Shown here: positions 9,443 to 15,290 of the stretch, one piece after another
Layout of the letters: the number at the start of each line of letters is the position of its first letter
Position numbering within the stretch: the first letter of the stretch is position 1
Assembly (NCBI RefSeq): GCF_001507335.1
Contig: NZ_LMAH01000004.1
Location: 1 to 64,000 of the forward strand
Length of the DNA stretch: 64,000 nucleotides
Direction of reading: 5' to 3'
From: Chryseobacterium sp. JAH
GTDB taxonomy: Bacteria > Bacteroidota > Bacteroidia > Flavobacteriales > Weeksellaceae
Program-made: the position numbers and the translations under genes
Notes under the pieces: generated by a model
Database searches by the model: none
The model's input: only the letters and a program-made list of their open reading frames with translations
Told to the model about the DNA's origin: nothing

Positions 9443-9763
9443 TAAAACTGCGGTATTAATTAGGAAAATCAAATCTCGTTATTTCTAGCGGAATTTACCC
9501 TAACAAAACCGCGAAAGCGGAAACATCGAGAATAAATAATTCTTTTTTTGACGGTAAGACTTAATTTAGCCTTGAAAATAAATCTCATGCATTTGATTAA
9601 CAAGCAATCAGCAAGTAAAAAAATAAAATTCACCTCTGATCATTTAAAATATACGCATTAGGTCACATGAGAATTTATTAAGAAAACAACTTGAATTGAT
9701 CTCTATTTTTGGACAGTGTGGAACCAATCTATCCAACCTATAAAAAACTGATCCTAACAGAAA
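9443..9763. other. Intergenic stretch upstream of SulP
   Basis: It holds the SulP 5' region, including a short GC hairpin CCGCGAAAGCGG at 9509-9520. No ORF, RNA gene or good TAnnTTTG promoter was recognised. Confidence 0.4.
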
Positions 9764-9795
9764 AAAGACCTGTTTCACTACGAAAACAAGTCTTT
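9764..9795 (-). terminator. Terminator of the slipin gene
   Basis: AAAGAC-TGTTT and AAACA-GTCTTT pair around an 8-base loop with one mismatch. On the minus strand it follows the slipin stop directly and ends in a T run. Confidence 0.75.
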
Positions 9796-9798
9796 TTT

Positions 9799-10899
9799 TT
9801 ATTTTGCAAAAATCTCCTTCAACTGAGAAACGATGTTGCTGTTTCCGGAAACTGTAATATCACCAATTTTGTCAGCAATTTTCTCCATGTATTCCATTTC
9901 TTTCAGTTTCCACAAAACATCATTTTCCTCCATCAATTTTGCAGTGTTGAGCAAACTTCTTGTGGAAGCTGTTTCTTCACGACGCATAATGCTGTTGGCC
10001 TGCGCTTTTTTCTCTGCGATCAAGACCTGGTTCATAATTTCTTTCATTTCACCAGTCAAAATCACATCCCGAATTCCGGCATCAGAAGCTTTCAATCCTA
10101 AGTCATCGGCTTTTGCACCAAGGTTTTCCAAAATTTCCTTGCCTACAGAATCTTTTTTAATCAGCAACTCATCCAAAGTCAAGGCGCCAACAAATTCCCG
10201 CAACGCCAACTGCATCAAAATATACAGTTGCTTGTCGTATTCTTTGTTGTTCATCAATGCTTTCACAACGTTTTCCACTTGGTAGCGCACGTAAAAATTG
10301 ATTCTCAGCATCGCTTTATCTTTGGTCAGCAATTCCTGTCCGGCAATTTCCATTTGTTGCATTCTCGTATCGATGGCTTTTACTTCGACAGTAGTTTCGT
10401 TGTTCCAAAAGTAGAAAGTTCCGGCTTCCAAAACCTGGGTCAATTTACCGTCAATTAGTAATAAACCTTTGTATTGATTCGTTATAACGAATTTTCTGAC
10501 GAAGGTTTTTAATTTGATATTCTCTAAAATTGTTTTAGAAACATTCTCGGTGATTTCAACTTTCGTCAAATCAACTTTTTGGAATTCTCGTTTTACAACT
10601 TCTTTCCAGAAAGCATACTGACCCACACTCAAAACTTCTTTGAAAATTCCGTTTTCATAAACCAAAACAATCTCTCCATCTTTCACTTCTACAACTTCAA
10701 TCATTGAAGCTAAATCTTTATTTTTCAGGAAAATATTCAAATCATCTCCCGCTCTGAACTGTACTTTCATTTCAAAAATCTCTGCAGATTTGTTTCCGAA
10801 AAGCCAGTAATTGCCTTCTTTCAAAATTTTGGTTAAGTTTCGATTTTTAAAAACCAAACCGACTTGGTATGCTTTAATTTGTACATTTCTAATCATCAC
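9799..10899 (-). CDS. Slipin / SPFH (band 7) family protein
   Basis: 366 residues. An SPFH domain spans about residues 130-310, with YKGLLLIDGKLTQVLEAGTF, IDTRMQQMEIAGQELLTKDK and LNFYVRYQVEN-like segments (here INFYVRYQVEN). It ends with the typical EKKAQANSIMRREETASTRS helix near 290-310. The N-terminal 120 residues look like a second, degenerate copy of the same fold (YQVGLVFKNRNLTKILKEGN). No clear transmembrane helix is present. Stomatin-like proteins scaffold membrane or large protein assemblies. Here it is the last gene of a minus-strand set with RNA-end-processing families, which is unusual context and suggests a scaffold for RNA repair. Confidence 0.85.
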   Translation of the reverse strand: MMIRNVQIKAYQVGLVFKNRNLTKILKEGNYWLFGNKSAEIFEMKVQFRAGDDLNIFLKNKDLASMIEVVEVKDGEIVLVYENGIFKEVLSVGQYAFWKEVVKREFQKVDLTKVEITENVSKTILENIKLKTFVRKFVITNQYKGLLLIDGKLTQVLEAGTFYFWNNETTVEVKAIDTRMQQMEIAGQELLTKDKAMLRINFYVRYQVENVVKALMNNKEYDKQLYILMQLALREFVGALTLDELLIKKDSVGKEILENLGAKADDLGLKASDAGIRDVILTGEMKEIMNQVLIAEKKAQANSIMRREETASTRSLLNTAKLMEENDVLWKLKEMEYMEKIADKIGDITVSGNSNIVSQLKEIFAK

Positions 10900-11279
10900 A
10901 TTTTATTTTTTAGTGTTATTAATTTTAATAAAAAAGGAAATCCTGAAATTCTTTCATCCAGAAAATGGCGGAAGAAAAGCGGTTTAGAAAATATCAATTC
11001 TTATGAAAACATGCTGTTCAACTTTCATTTCTAAATTTCTGATTTTGAGCGCTAACTTTATTAATGCAAAAGCAGAAACATGTGGTTCGCATTTAATCCT
11101 TATTTAAAAAGTACAGGTTCAACAATCATCAGTTCATCAACCGAATTTCATTTTTCCTAAATCATCTTTTTCTTGCAAGCTTTCCCGAAATGTTGATTCA
11201 ACAACCGAAAAAACCTCAGAATTTTCCTTATGGAAATGTTTTTATTAATGAGAAAACATTTAAAAAAACTCCATCAATA
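10900..11279. other. Non-coding spacer upstream of slipin
   Basis: AT-rich. No ORF recognised. On the minus strand it has loose repeats of a TTCGGTTGNTGAA-like word (near 11130-11215), similar to the D-loop word of the tRNA relics next to it; this may be further decayed tRNA sequence. Confidence 0.35.
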
Positions 11280-11453
11280 AAATAGATTTTGAGTCTATTT
11301 AAAATGATACTACAACCCTAATGTAGTGCGTCAACCACTTCCGCCTTACCAACCGAATTGGCAGTGGGATTCGAACCCACAAATCAAAATTGCTATTACT
11401 CTAACCGAACTGAGTTATATTCCCCCGAAGGAAATAGAAGGACTCGAACCTTC
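11280..11453 (-). pseudogene. Cluster of tRNA-gene relics
   Basis: Minus-strand tRNA arms without complete cloverleaves. At 11437-11453 there is a T-arm (GAAGG, TTCGAGT, CCTTC) with no 5' half. At 11357-11424 there is a D-arm (ACTC/GAGT with AGTTCGGTTA), a shortened anticodon arm whose loop would give UUG, and a T-arm (GTGGG, TTCGAAT, CCCAC), but the acceptor ends do not pair. At 11310-11345 there is a Leu-like D-arm (GGCGGAAGTGGTTGACGC) and a perfect anticodon arm CTACA-TTAGGGT-TGTAG. At 11280-11300 there is a 7-bp hairpin with loop CTCAAAA. They look like decayed or recombined tRNA genes between slipin and the phosphoesterase. Confidence 0.6.
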
Positions 11454-11699
11454 GACCCATAGCGTGATGGTGAAATTTTTTGGAAAACTTCTAAACCTTC
11501 AGATCAAGCTGAACAGAAAAGGCTCATGTTTCTCAACAAACCGTTCTGCAATGGCGATATACCGAAACGCTCAACATGACCTGTCTGATATTTTGACTAA
11601 AATCCATCGCTGAATTTCAGTATTAGTTCTAATTGATGATGCAAAGTAAAGATGCTACTGCGCAATCATTTTGCGTAGAAATAAATTATTTAAATTTAT

Positions 11700-12263
11700 T
11701 TAATTTCTCTGGGCAAACGGTGGCGTCCATTTCTTTTTCTGCATCACACTCTTCACTTCTTCATATGAAATAGGATAAAAGTTGTGGCAATCTACACCGA
11801 CATCAAGACTTAAACTCATCTCATCGTCCGGCAAAGTTCCGTGTGAATGACCGTAGAGTTGCCAGGTTCCGCGATGTGAGCCATTCCAAGTCCGCATGGC
11901 GTAATGCAAAAGAATAATCTTCTGTTTGCCGTTGCTGTTCTCCGGTTCATCAACCCGCAATTCATGATAATCTCTTATCGATTCGAACCTTTTCGGATAA
12001 GTCAAGGTTGCCCCTTCATGATTGCCTTTGATCAGATGGATTTTACCGTTGAGCTGATCCAAAATTCCTTTTGTAAAATCCTGCTTGCCCAAACTCACAT
12101 CACCTAGATGATAGACGGTATCATTTTTACTGATTTTTTCATTCCACCTTTTGATGAGTTCTTCATTCATCTGTTCCAACGACTCAAACGGCCGTTCGGA
12201 AAATTTTATAATATTGGCGTGACCGAAATGATGGTCTGCCGTAAAAAATATATTTGTTGTCAT
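11700..12263 (-). CDS. Calcineurin-like metallophosphoesterase
   Basis: 187 residues with every motif of the family: FFTADHHFGH (residues 6-15), HLGDVSLGK (about 52-60), IKGNHEG (about 78-84), LLHYAMRTW, and the final LYGHSHGTLP. These coordinate two metal ions that hydrolyse phosphomono- or diesters. Members near RNA-repair genes may act on RNA 2',3'-cyclic phosphate or terminal phosphate ends; that role is inferred from the cREC, YkuK and tRNA neighbours. Cytoplasmic. It lies 77 bases downstream of cREC on the same strand. Confidence 0.88.
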   Translation of the reverse strand: MTTNIFFTADHHFGHANIIKFSERPFESLEQMNEELIKRWNEKISKNDTVYHLGDVSLGKQDFTKGILDQLNGKIHLIKGNHEGATLTYPKRFESIRDYHELRVDEPENSNGKQKIILLHYAMRTWNGSHRGTWQLYGHSHGTLPDDEMSLSLDVGVDCHNFYPISYEEVKSVMQKKKWTPPFAQRN

Positions 12264-12318
12264 TTTCTAAATGTTTGGTACTGGATGCAGGTTGCCTGAA
12301 GTTTTCTATTTGCAAAAG

Positions 12319-12340
12319 CTTCCAACTTATATTCCTGCTG
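12319..12340 (-). repeat. Post-stop repeat, copy 1
   Basis: On the minus strand CAGGAATATAAGTTGGAAG follows the cREC stop. It closely matches the copy after the YkuK-like stop at 12776-12798. The spacers of this locus appear to share an origin. Confidence 0.4.
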
Positions 12341-12718
12341 TCAGCGGGTTAATTTTTTATAATTATTTAATAAACTTTCAATATTCTCCTTTCCTACGGG
12401 ATTCATTGAGTGACTGAAAAACTCCGGTAATTCTGCATTATGATCCATACAATAGTCTATTAACCATTTTGCACATTCGTAACCTGTTTTTTCTGGAAGT
12501 TCCTGAGAATCTGATTTCAGATAATCTTCGTCAGCAAGATCGTGGTCAAAGGAAATAAATTCAGGAATTCCTGCTTCTAAAATTGAACTTACAAATTGAT
12601 GGTAATTCCGGACGATTTTCCAATCGTCTCTGAGGAAAATATCTTGCTTTGTATAGTAATAAACATCAATTGGATATCTCAGATCATCCAAAAACAATAA
12701 TTTTCTTATCTTTCTCAT
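12341..12718 (-). CDS. Cyclic-phosphate processing receiver (cREC) domain protein
   Basis: 125 residues, one domain. KLLFLDDLRYP at residues 7-17 supplies the acidic pair of a receiver fold, EFISFDHDLADED near 53-65 supplies further acidic residues, and SHSMNPVGKENIESLLN near 103-119 carries the Ser/His and Lys region. This pattern matches the cREC family, defined by comparative genomics of RNA-repair operons and proposed to process 2',3'-cyclic phosphate RNA ends. It has no output domain, so it is not an ordinary response regulator. It lies between the YkuK-like pseudogene and the metallophosphoesterase, all on the minus strand. Confidence 0.8.
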   Translation of the reverse strand: MRKIRKLLFLDDLRYPIDVYYYTKQDIFLRDDWKIVRNYHQFVSSILEAGIPEFISFDHDLADEDYLKSDSQELPEKTGYECAKWLIDYCMDHNAELPEFFSHSMNPVGKENIESLLNNYKKLTR

Positions 12719-12775
12719 CGCATTATTTTTAAAAATTCAATGTTGGAAATTCAATAGTAATATTATACCTTACAC

Positions 12776-12798
12776 ACTTCCAACCCTCTATATTCCTG
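12776..12798 (-). repeat. Post-stop repeat, copy 2
   Basis: CAGGAATATAGAGGGTTGGAAG on the minus strand, beginning a few bases after the YkuK-like stop. It differs from the copy at 12319-12340 mainly by a short insertion. Confidence 0.4.
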
Positions 12799-12801
12799 TT
12801 T

Positions 12802-13287
12802 CTACACCATCATATCCGCACAATTGGAACTTGCGAAAGCAAAAGGTTTTGCTTTAAAAACATATCCCATTCCCAAAATATATCCCATTGCGTCTTTCAA
12901 AGCGACGTTGGATTTGAATTCCGGATCGGTATTGATGTCGGCGTGAACTTCCATTTCGACATTATGCATTTCCAAAATTTAACAGATGGCATAAGCGATT
13001 TCTACAGATTTGTTGACCTCGTTGAGCATTCTTTCCTTGATGCTGATTTTCTGAAATTCTCTTTCTTTTCTGATAAAGGTAAACGCTCCTTTTCCTTCAC
13101 GGATAAAGACAACTGCGGTTGCATAACTGATCTCATCGCCATATACGTGGGAATCTGAACCCACACAAACTTTCAGTCGGTGTCCATTTGCCTGTTCGCG
13201 GATGATGGCTTCTTCTACCAAAGTGGTAATCGTATTTCGGAAAAGCTTTCCGGTCATGTTTTGCCATGTTTGTTGTTGCGTTTCCAT
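12802..13287 (-). pseudogene. YkuK-type RNase H-fold protein interrupted by an in-frame stop
   Basis: The reading frame is continuous over 161 codons except for one TAA at 12979-12981. The part before it (102 residues) has LKVCVGSDSHVYGDEISYAT with the catalytic Asp of this RNase H-like family, and ends VEIAYAIC. In the same frame after the stop it continues LEMHNVEMEVHADINTDPEF, then ALKDAMGYILGMGY and FAFASSNCADMMV, which is the conserved second half of YkuK/DUF458 proteins. A single G-to-T change (GAA to TAA) would explain the break. The truncated product would lack the second acidic cluster. Either a recent pseudogene, a sequencing error or stop readthrough. Confidence 0.8.
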
Positions 13288-13494
13288 TTTTTCTACATGT
13301 TTTAAATTTATTTTTTTTAATTTTTTACTAATTATTATTTGAATATCTGTAGTACAGCAGAGTGCTTATTTTAACGCAAAGTCCGTAAAGATTTTTATAC
13401 CTACTAAATGTTTCGCATCCGTTTTAAGTTCGCAAAGGCATTAACACTTAGCAAAAGCTTCATGCCTTGCTTATTGCACACTACTAATGCTTAG

Positions 13495-13568
13495 TACAGG
13501 AAGAGGGAGTCGAACCCTCAATTTCTTGATCCTAAATCAAGTGCGTCTGCCAGTTCCGCCATCCCCGC
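13495..13568 (-). tRNA. tRNA-Leu (anticodon UAG) with a short variable loop
   Basis: 74 nt. Acceptor GCGGGGA pairs with TTCCTGT using three G-U pairs. Leu-type D-arm (GGCGGAACTGGCAGACGC), anticodon arm CTTGA-TTTAGGA-TCAAG, T-arm GAGGG-TTCGACT-CCCTC, A73. The variable loop is only AAATT (5 nt), whereas bacterial tRNA-Leu normally has a long variable arm. No CCA is encoded. It is closest to the YkuK-like pseudogene in a five-gene minus-strand array. Confidence 0.75.
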
Positions 13569-13640
13569 GATTCTATAAGCAATAAGTAATTGATAATGAG
13601 TAATTTTCATACTGAATTAATTATTGACAATTAATTTTTG

Positions 13641-13713
13641 CTGATTCATCAGGACTCGAACCTGAACAACAAGAGTCAAAGTCTTGTGTGCTGACCAATT
13701 ACACTATGAATCA
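13641..13713 (-). tRNA. tRNA-Gln (anticodon UUG)
   Basis: 73 nt. Perfect acceptor TGATTCA/TGAATCA (U1-A72 as is typical for tRNA-Gln), G73, T8-A9 present, D-arm GTGT/GCAC, anticodon arm CAAGA-CTTTGAC-TCTTG, T-arm TCAGG-TTCGAGT-CCTGA. The most canonical of the five. Confidence 0.85.
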
Positions 13714-13759
13714 ATGTGAAGAAAAAGAAAGCCTGTCTTTAATTTTTGGTTTGATATAT

Positions 13760-13782
13760 GAACTTCTGCGCTCGACAAACTT
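13760..13782. repeat. 23-bp direct repeat between tRNAs, copy 1
   Basis: GAACTTCTGCGCTCGACAAA plus CTT. An identical copy is at 14017-14039. The two lie on either side of the Cys-type tRNA. Confidence 0.8.
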
Positions 13783-13820
13783 CACTTTTTCTTCGAAACT
13801 AATCTCATTTTAGTTATTTG

Positions 13821-13902
13821 AGATGGTTATGGGATTTGAACCCACTCAGTTTTCACAACGGTGTTGCAGACCGCCCCGACTCTCCCACTTCGGCGAACCA
13901 TC
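13821..13902 (-). tRNA. tRNA with Cys anticodon (GCA) and a long variable arm
   Basis: 82 nt. Perfect acceptor GATGGTT/AACCATC, U73 (a CysRS identity base), anticodon arm GCGGT-CTGCAAC-ACCGT. The D-arm CCGA-AGTGGGAGAG-TCGG looks like a Ser/Leu type, and about 12 nt lie between the anticodon stem and the T-stem (GTGGG-TTCAAAT-CCCAT), long for tRNA-Cys. Position 8 is C instead of the near-universal U. A class II-like body with a Cys anticodon; it may be functional, specialised or decaying. Confidence 0.7.
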
Positions 13903-14016
13903 AAATTTGATGAGTAATAAGTGATTGCTAATGAGTAATTTTATCATATTACTAATTGCACATTACTCATCACTCATCTCTAAAGTTTGCCTATTTTTTA
14001 TCTGTGTTTTTTTAAA

Positions 14017-14039
14017 GAACTTCTGCGCTCGACAAACTT
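14017..14039. repeat. 23-bp direct repeat between tRNAs, copy 2
   Basis: Identical to 13760-13782. It lies between the Cys-type and Pro-type tRNAs. It suggests that tRNA plus spacer units were duplicated. Confidence 0.8.
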
Positions 14040-14125
14040 TTTCTTTTTCTCATTAAATATTGTGAATTATAAATTTAAAATTCACTTGCGAAGAAAAAAT
14101 GACCATTCACTCATTCACATTTTCG

Positions 14126-14197
14126 TCTGGAAAGCAGGATTCGAACCTGCGACCTCCCGCGTCCAAGGCGGGTAAACAACCACCGTTATCTTTCCAG
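14126..14197 (-). tRNA. tRNA-Pro-like (anticodon UGG)
   Basis: 72 nt. Perfect acceptor CTGGAAA/TTTCCAG, with C1-G72 and A73 as ProRS expects. Anticodon arm CCCGC-CTTGGAC-GCGGG, T-arm GCAGG-TTCGAAT-CCTGC. Position 8 is G rather than U, and the D-arm (TAAC/GTTT) is weak. The acceptor sequence is unlike a usual bacterial tRNA-Pro. Confidence 0.7.
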
Positions 14198-14277
14198 TTT
14201 TCAGATTCACTTCAAAATTCTTTTCCGAGAGACAGTCGGATCGGAAATTTTTCCATGAATCTTTATAATAACTTGGA

Positions 14278-14351
14278 GTGAATTGTCAATTGTCAATTCG
14301 CTTTGCTTGTCAATTTCAAAATTCACTTACGAAGTAAAATTGACAATTCAC
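14278..14351. repeat. Inverted repeat in the Pro-His tRNA spacer
   Basis: GTGAATTGTCAATT at 14278-14291 and its exact complement AATTGACAATTCAC at 14338-14351 flank a 46-base centre. A related word (TTCACTTGCGAAG-type) also precedes the 3' end of the Pro-type tRNA. Confidence 0.6.
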
Positions 14352-14379
14352 AATTGACCATTTAATCATTCACATTCTT

Positions 14380-14452
14380 GGATTTCTCCGGGGATCGAAC
14401 CCTGTTTTCCGGTGCCACAGACCGGCGCTTTACCAAATAAGCTAAAGAAACC
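14380..14452 (-). tRNA. tRNA-His-like (anticodon GUG)
   Basis: 73 nt. Anticodon arm CCGGT-CTGTGGC-ACCGG gives GUG. Acceptor GGTTTCT/AGAAATC has one G-U pair and C73. D-arm GCTT/AAGC is preceded by one base more than expected, the T-stem has an A-G mismatch (CAGGG/CCCGG), and the G-1 feature of tRNA-His cannot be placed cleanly. First tRNA of the minus-strand array, 8 bases after a terminator-like hairpin. Confidence 0.6.
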
Positions 14453-14460
14453 ATAAAAAA

Positions 14461-14482
14461 AGCGCCTCTTTTGGGAGGCGCT
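14461..14482 (-). terminator. Strong terminator-like hairpin before the tRNA array
   Basis: AGCGCCTC and GAGGCGCT form a perfect 8-bp stem. On the minus strand it is followed by seven T. It ends the transcript of the tiny ORF at 14507-14632, or attenuates entry into the tRNA array. Confidence 0.8.
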
Positions 14483-14506
14483 CTATATTTTTGACGTATC
14501 AGTTCA

Positions 14507-14632
14507 TTAACTGACGCATTTATATAAGCACCTTTTATCCACAAATTCACTATCAAAAATACACACAAGTCCCATCGGCTCTTGTCCGTGTTGTCTTGAA
14601 TACTGATAAGATATGTTATGTAATTGTTTCAT
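14507..14632 (-). CDS. 41-residue ORF with its own terminator
   Basis: An ATG at 14632 opens a 41-codon frame starting MKQLHNISYQYSRQHGQEPM and ending DKRCLYKCVS. The stop is 24 bases before a strong hairpin terminator. A plausible Bacteroidota promoter (TTTG, 20 bases, TTACTTTG) lies near 14695-14730 on the minus strand. I do not recognise the product. A similar arrangement of ORF size and terminator recurs at 15015-15143, with weak similarity (HIS or NIS near the start, GL-x-x-C in the middle). It could be a small protein or a leader/regulatory RNA. Confidence 0.4.
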   Translation of the reverse strand: MKQLHNISYQYSRQHGQEPMGLVCIFDSEFVDKRCLYKCVS

Positions 14633-14960
14633 TATATTCTTGTTGTTTAAAATTGTTTTTTGGAAAGATTAAAAAAGTGTTGCTTTTAATTTTCAGTTGC
14701 AAAGTAACTGTGAAATTTTTTAATGCACAAATTTATTTTTTAATTAACCAATTGAAAATCAATTGATTAAATCCTATTTTTAGAGTAGAGAATTTCTGTC
14801 CGTAATAATTTACAGATACCTTAATTACCTAAATGACTGTCTCTCATCGGTTTATTAATCACTCTTATTTATCGTATTAGATATTCATACTGTATTAATT
14901 TTTTTTACTTTTTGTTTATTTTTTTTCATTCTAAATAATTTCTACCTTAAAAACACAAAA
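14633..14960. other. AT-rich spacer between the two tiny ORFs
   Basis: No gene recognised. The end nearest the 41-residue ORF holds its probable promoter. The rest is AT-rich with no clear structure. Confidence 0.4.
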
Positions 14961-14984
14961 AACGCCCCGAATATCGAGGCGTTT
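14961..14984 (-). terminator. Terminator of the 42-residue ORF
   Basis: On the minus strand AACGCCTCGA and TCGGGGCGTT form a 10-bp stem with one G-U pair, followed by a T run. The wobble pairs only in minus-strand RNA, which supports that orientation. Confidence 0.8.
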
Positions 14985-15014
14985 CTGCAGTATTTTGATT
15001 AAATATTTACGTGT

Positions 15015-15143
15015 TTACAGTAAAAAATTCTCAAAGCAAGCGTATTTCGCCTCATTCCATATCATGTATTCACATCCGAACAATCCCTTTATTGATGGGC
15101 TGTCGCATAGATTTAAACTGATATGTGCTCTTTGAATTGTCAT
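15015..15143 (-). CDS. 42-residue ORF with its own promoter and terminator
   Basis: The ATG at 15143 follows a TATCTTTG promoter box by 13 bases and opens a 42-codon frame starting MTIQRAHISLNLCDSPSIKG. It ends ACFENFLL, 30 bases before a hairpin terminator. It is a compact transcription unit of about 200 bases. No known family recognised. It shares layout, size and a faint pattern with the ORF at 14507-14632. It is near the tRNA array and the divergent 2H phosphoesterase, so a regulatory leader or small RNA is an alternative. Confidence 0.45.
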   Translation of the reverse strand: MTIQRAHISLNLCDSPSIKGLFGCEYMIWNEAKYACFENFLL

Positions 15144-15156
15144 AATTTTACTGGTG

Positions 15157-15164
15157 CAAAGATA
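15157..15164 (-). promoter_or_regulatory. -7 box for the 42-residue ORF
   Basis: TATCTTTG on the minus strand matches TAnnTTTG. The start codon is 13 bases downstream, so the leader is very short. Confidence 0.6.
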
Positions 15165-15250
15165 ATTTTTTTTTCTCTTAAAGTTGATTATTAAGTAGCT
15201 TCGAGCCTTGTATTTTCATTTTTAAAATTCAAAAATCGCTCTTATATTTT

Positions 15251-15258
15251 TAAATTTG
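15251..15258 (+). promoter_or_regulatory. -7 box for the 2H phosphoesterase
   Basis: TAAATTTG, 32 bases before the ATG at 15291, matches TAnnTTTG. No good -33 element was found. Confidence 0.5.
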
Positions 15259-15290
15259 TATAATATAACAACTTAGATTTTTACAGACTT

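Noticed and set aside
9709..10101. 130-codon plus-strand frame
   Set aside because: It overlaps the slipin terminator and coding region antisense; no protein-like features.
9833..10458. Plus-strand frames inside the slipin gene
   Set aside because: They are shadows of the well-supported SPFH gene on the minus strand.
11326..11613. 95-codon plus-strand frame over the tRNA relics
   Set aside because: It translates the reverse of tRNA arms. tRNA-derived sequence often gives such spurious proteins.
12979..12981. In-frame TAA as programmed recoding
   Set aside because: No evidence for a recoding signal; a point mutation or error is simpler. Kept only as a checkable alternative.
13987..14281. 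Two plus-strand frames over the Pro-type tRNA
   Set aside because: They contain the antisense of the tRNA (the peptide around SGKQDSNLRP is a well-known false ORF product of tRNA antisense) and have no other support.
13495..14452. Regular spacing of the tRNA array and repeats as a possible CRISPR
   Set aside because: Repeats are few, unequal in length and associated with tRNA genes; no Cas genes are present.
14362..14568. 68-codon frame across the His-type tRNA and its upstream hairpin
   Set aside because: It runs through a tRNA and a terminator hairpin, and its content is low-quality; treated as chance. The 41-residue frame in another phase is a better candidate.
11280..15143. Integrative element using a tRNA as attachment site
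   Set aside because: No integrase, recombinase or clear direct att repeat was found in the window.
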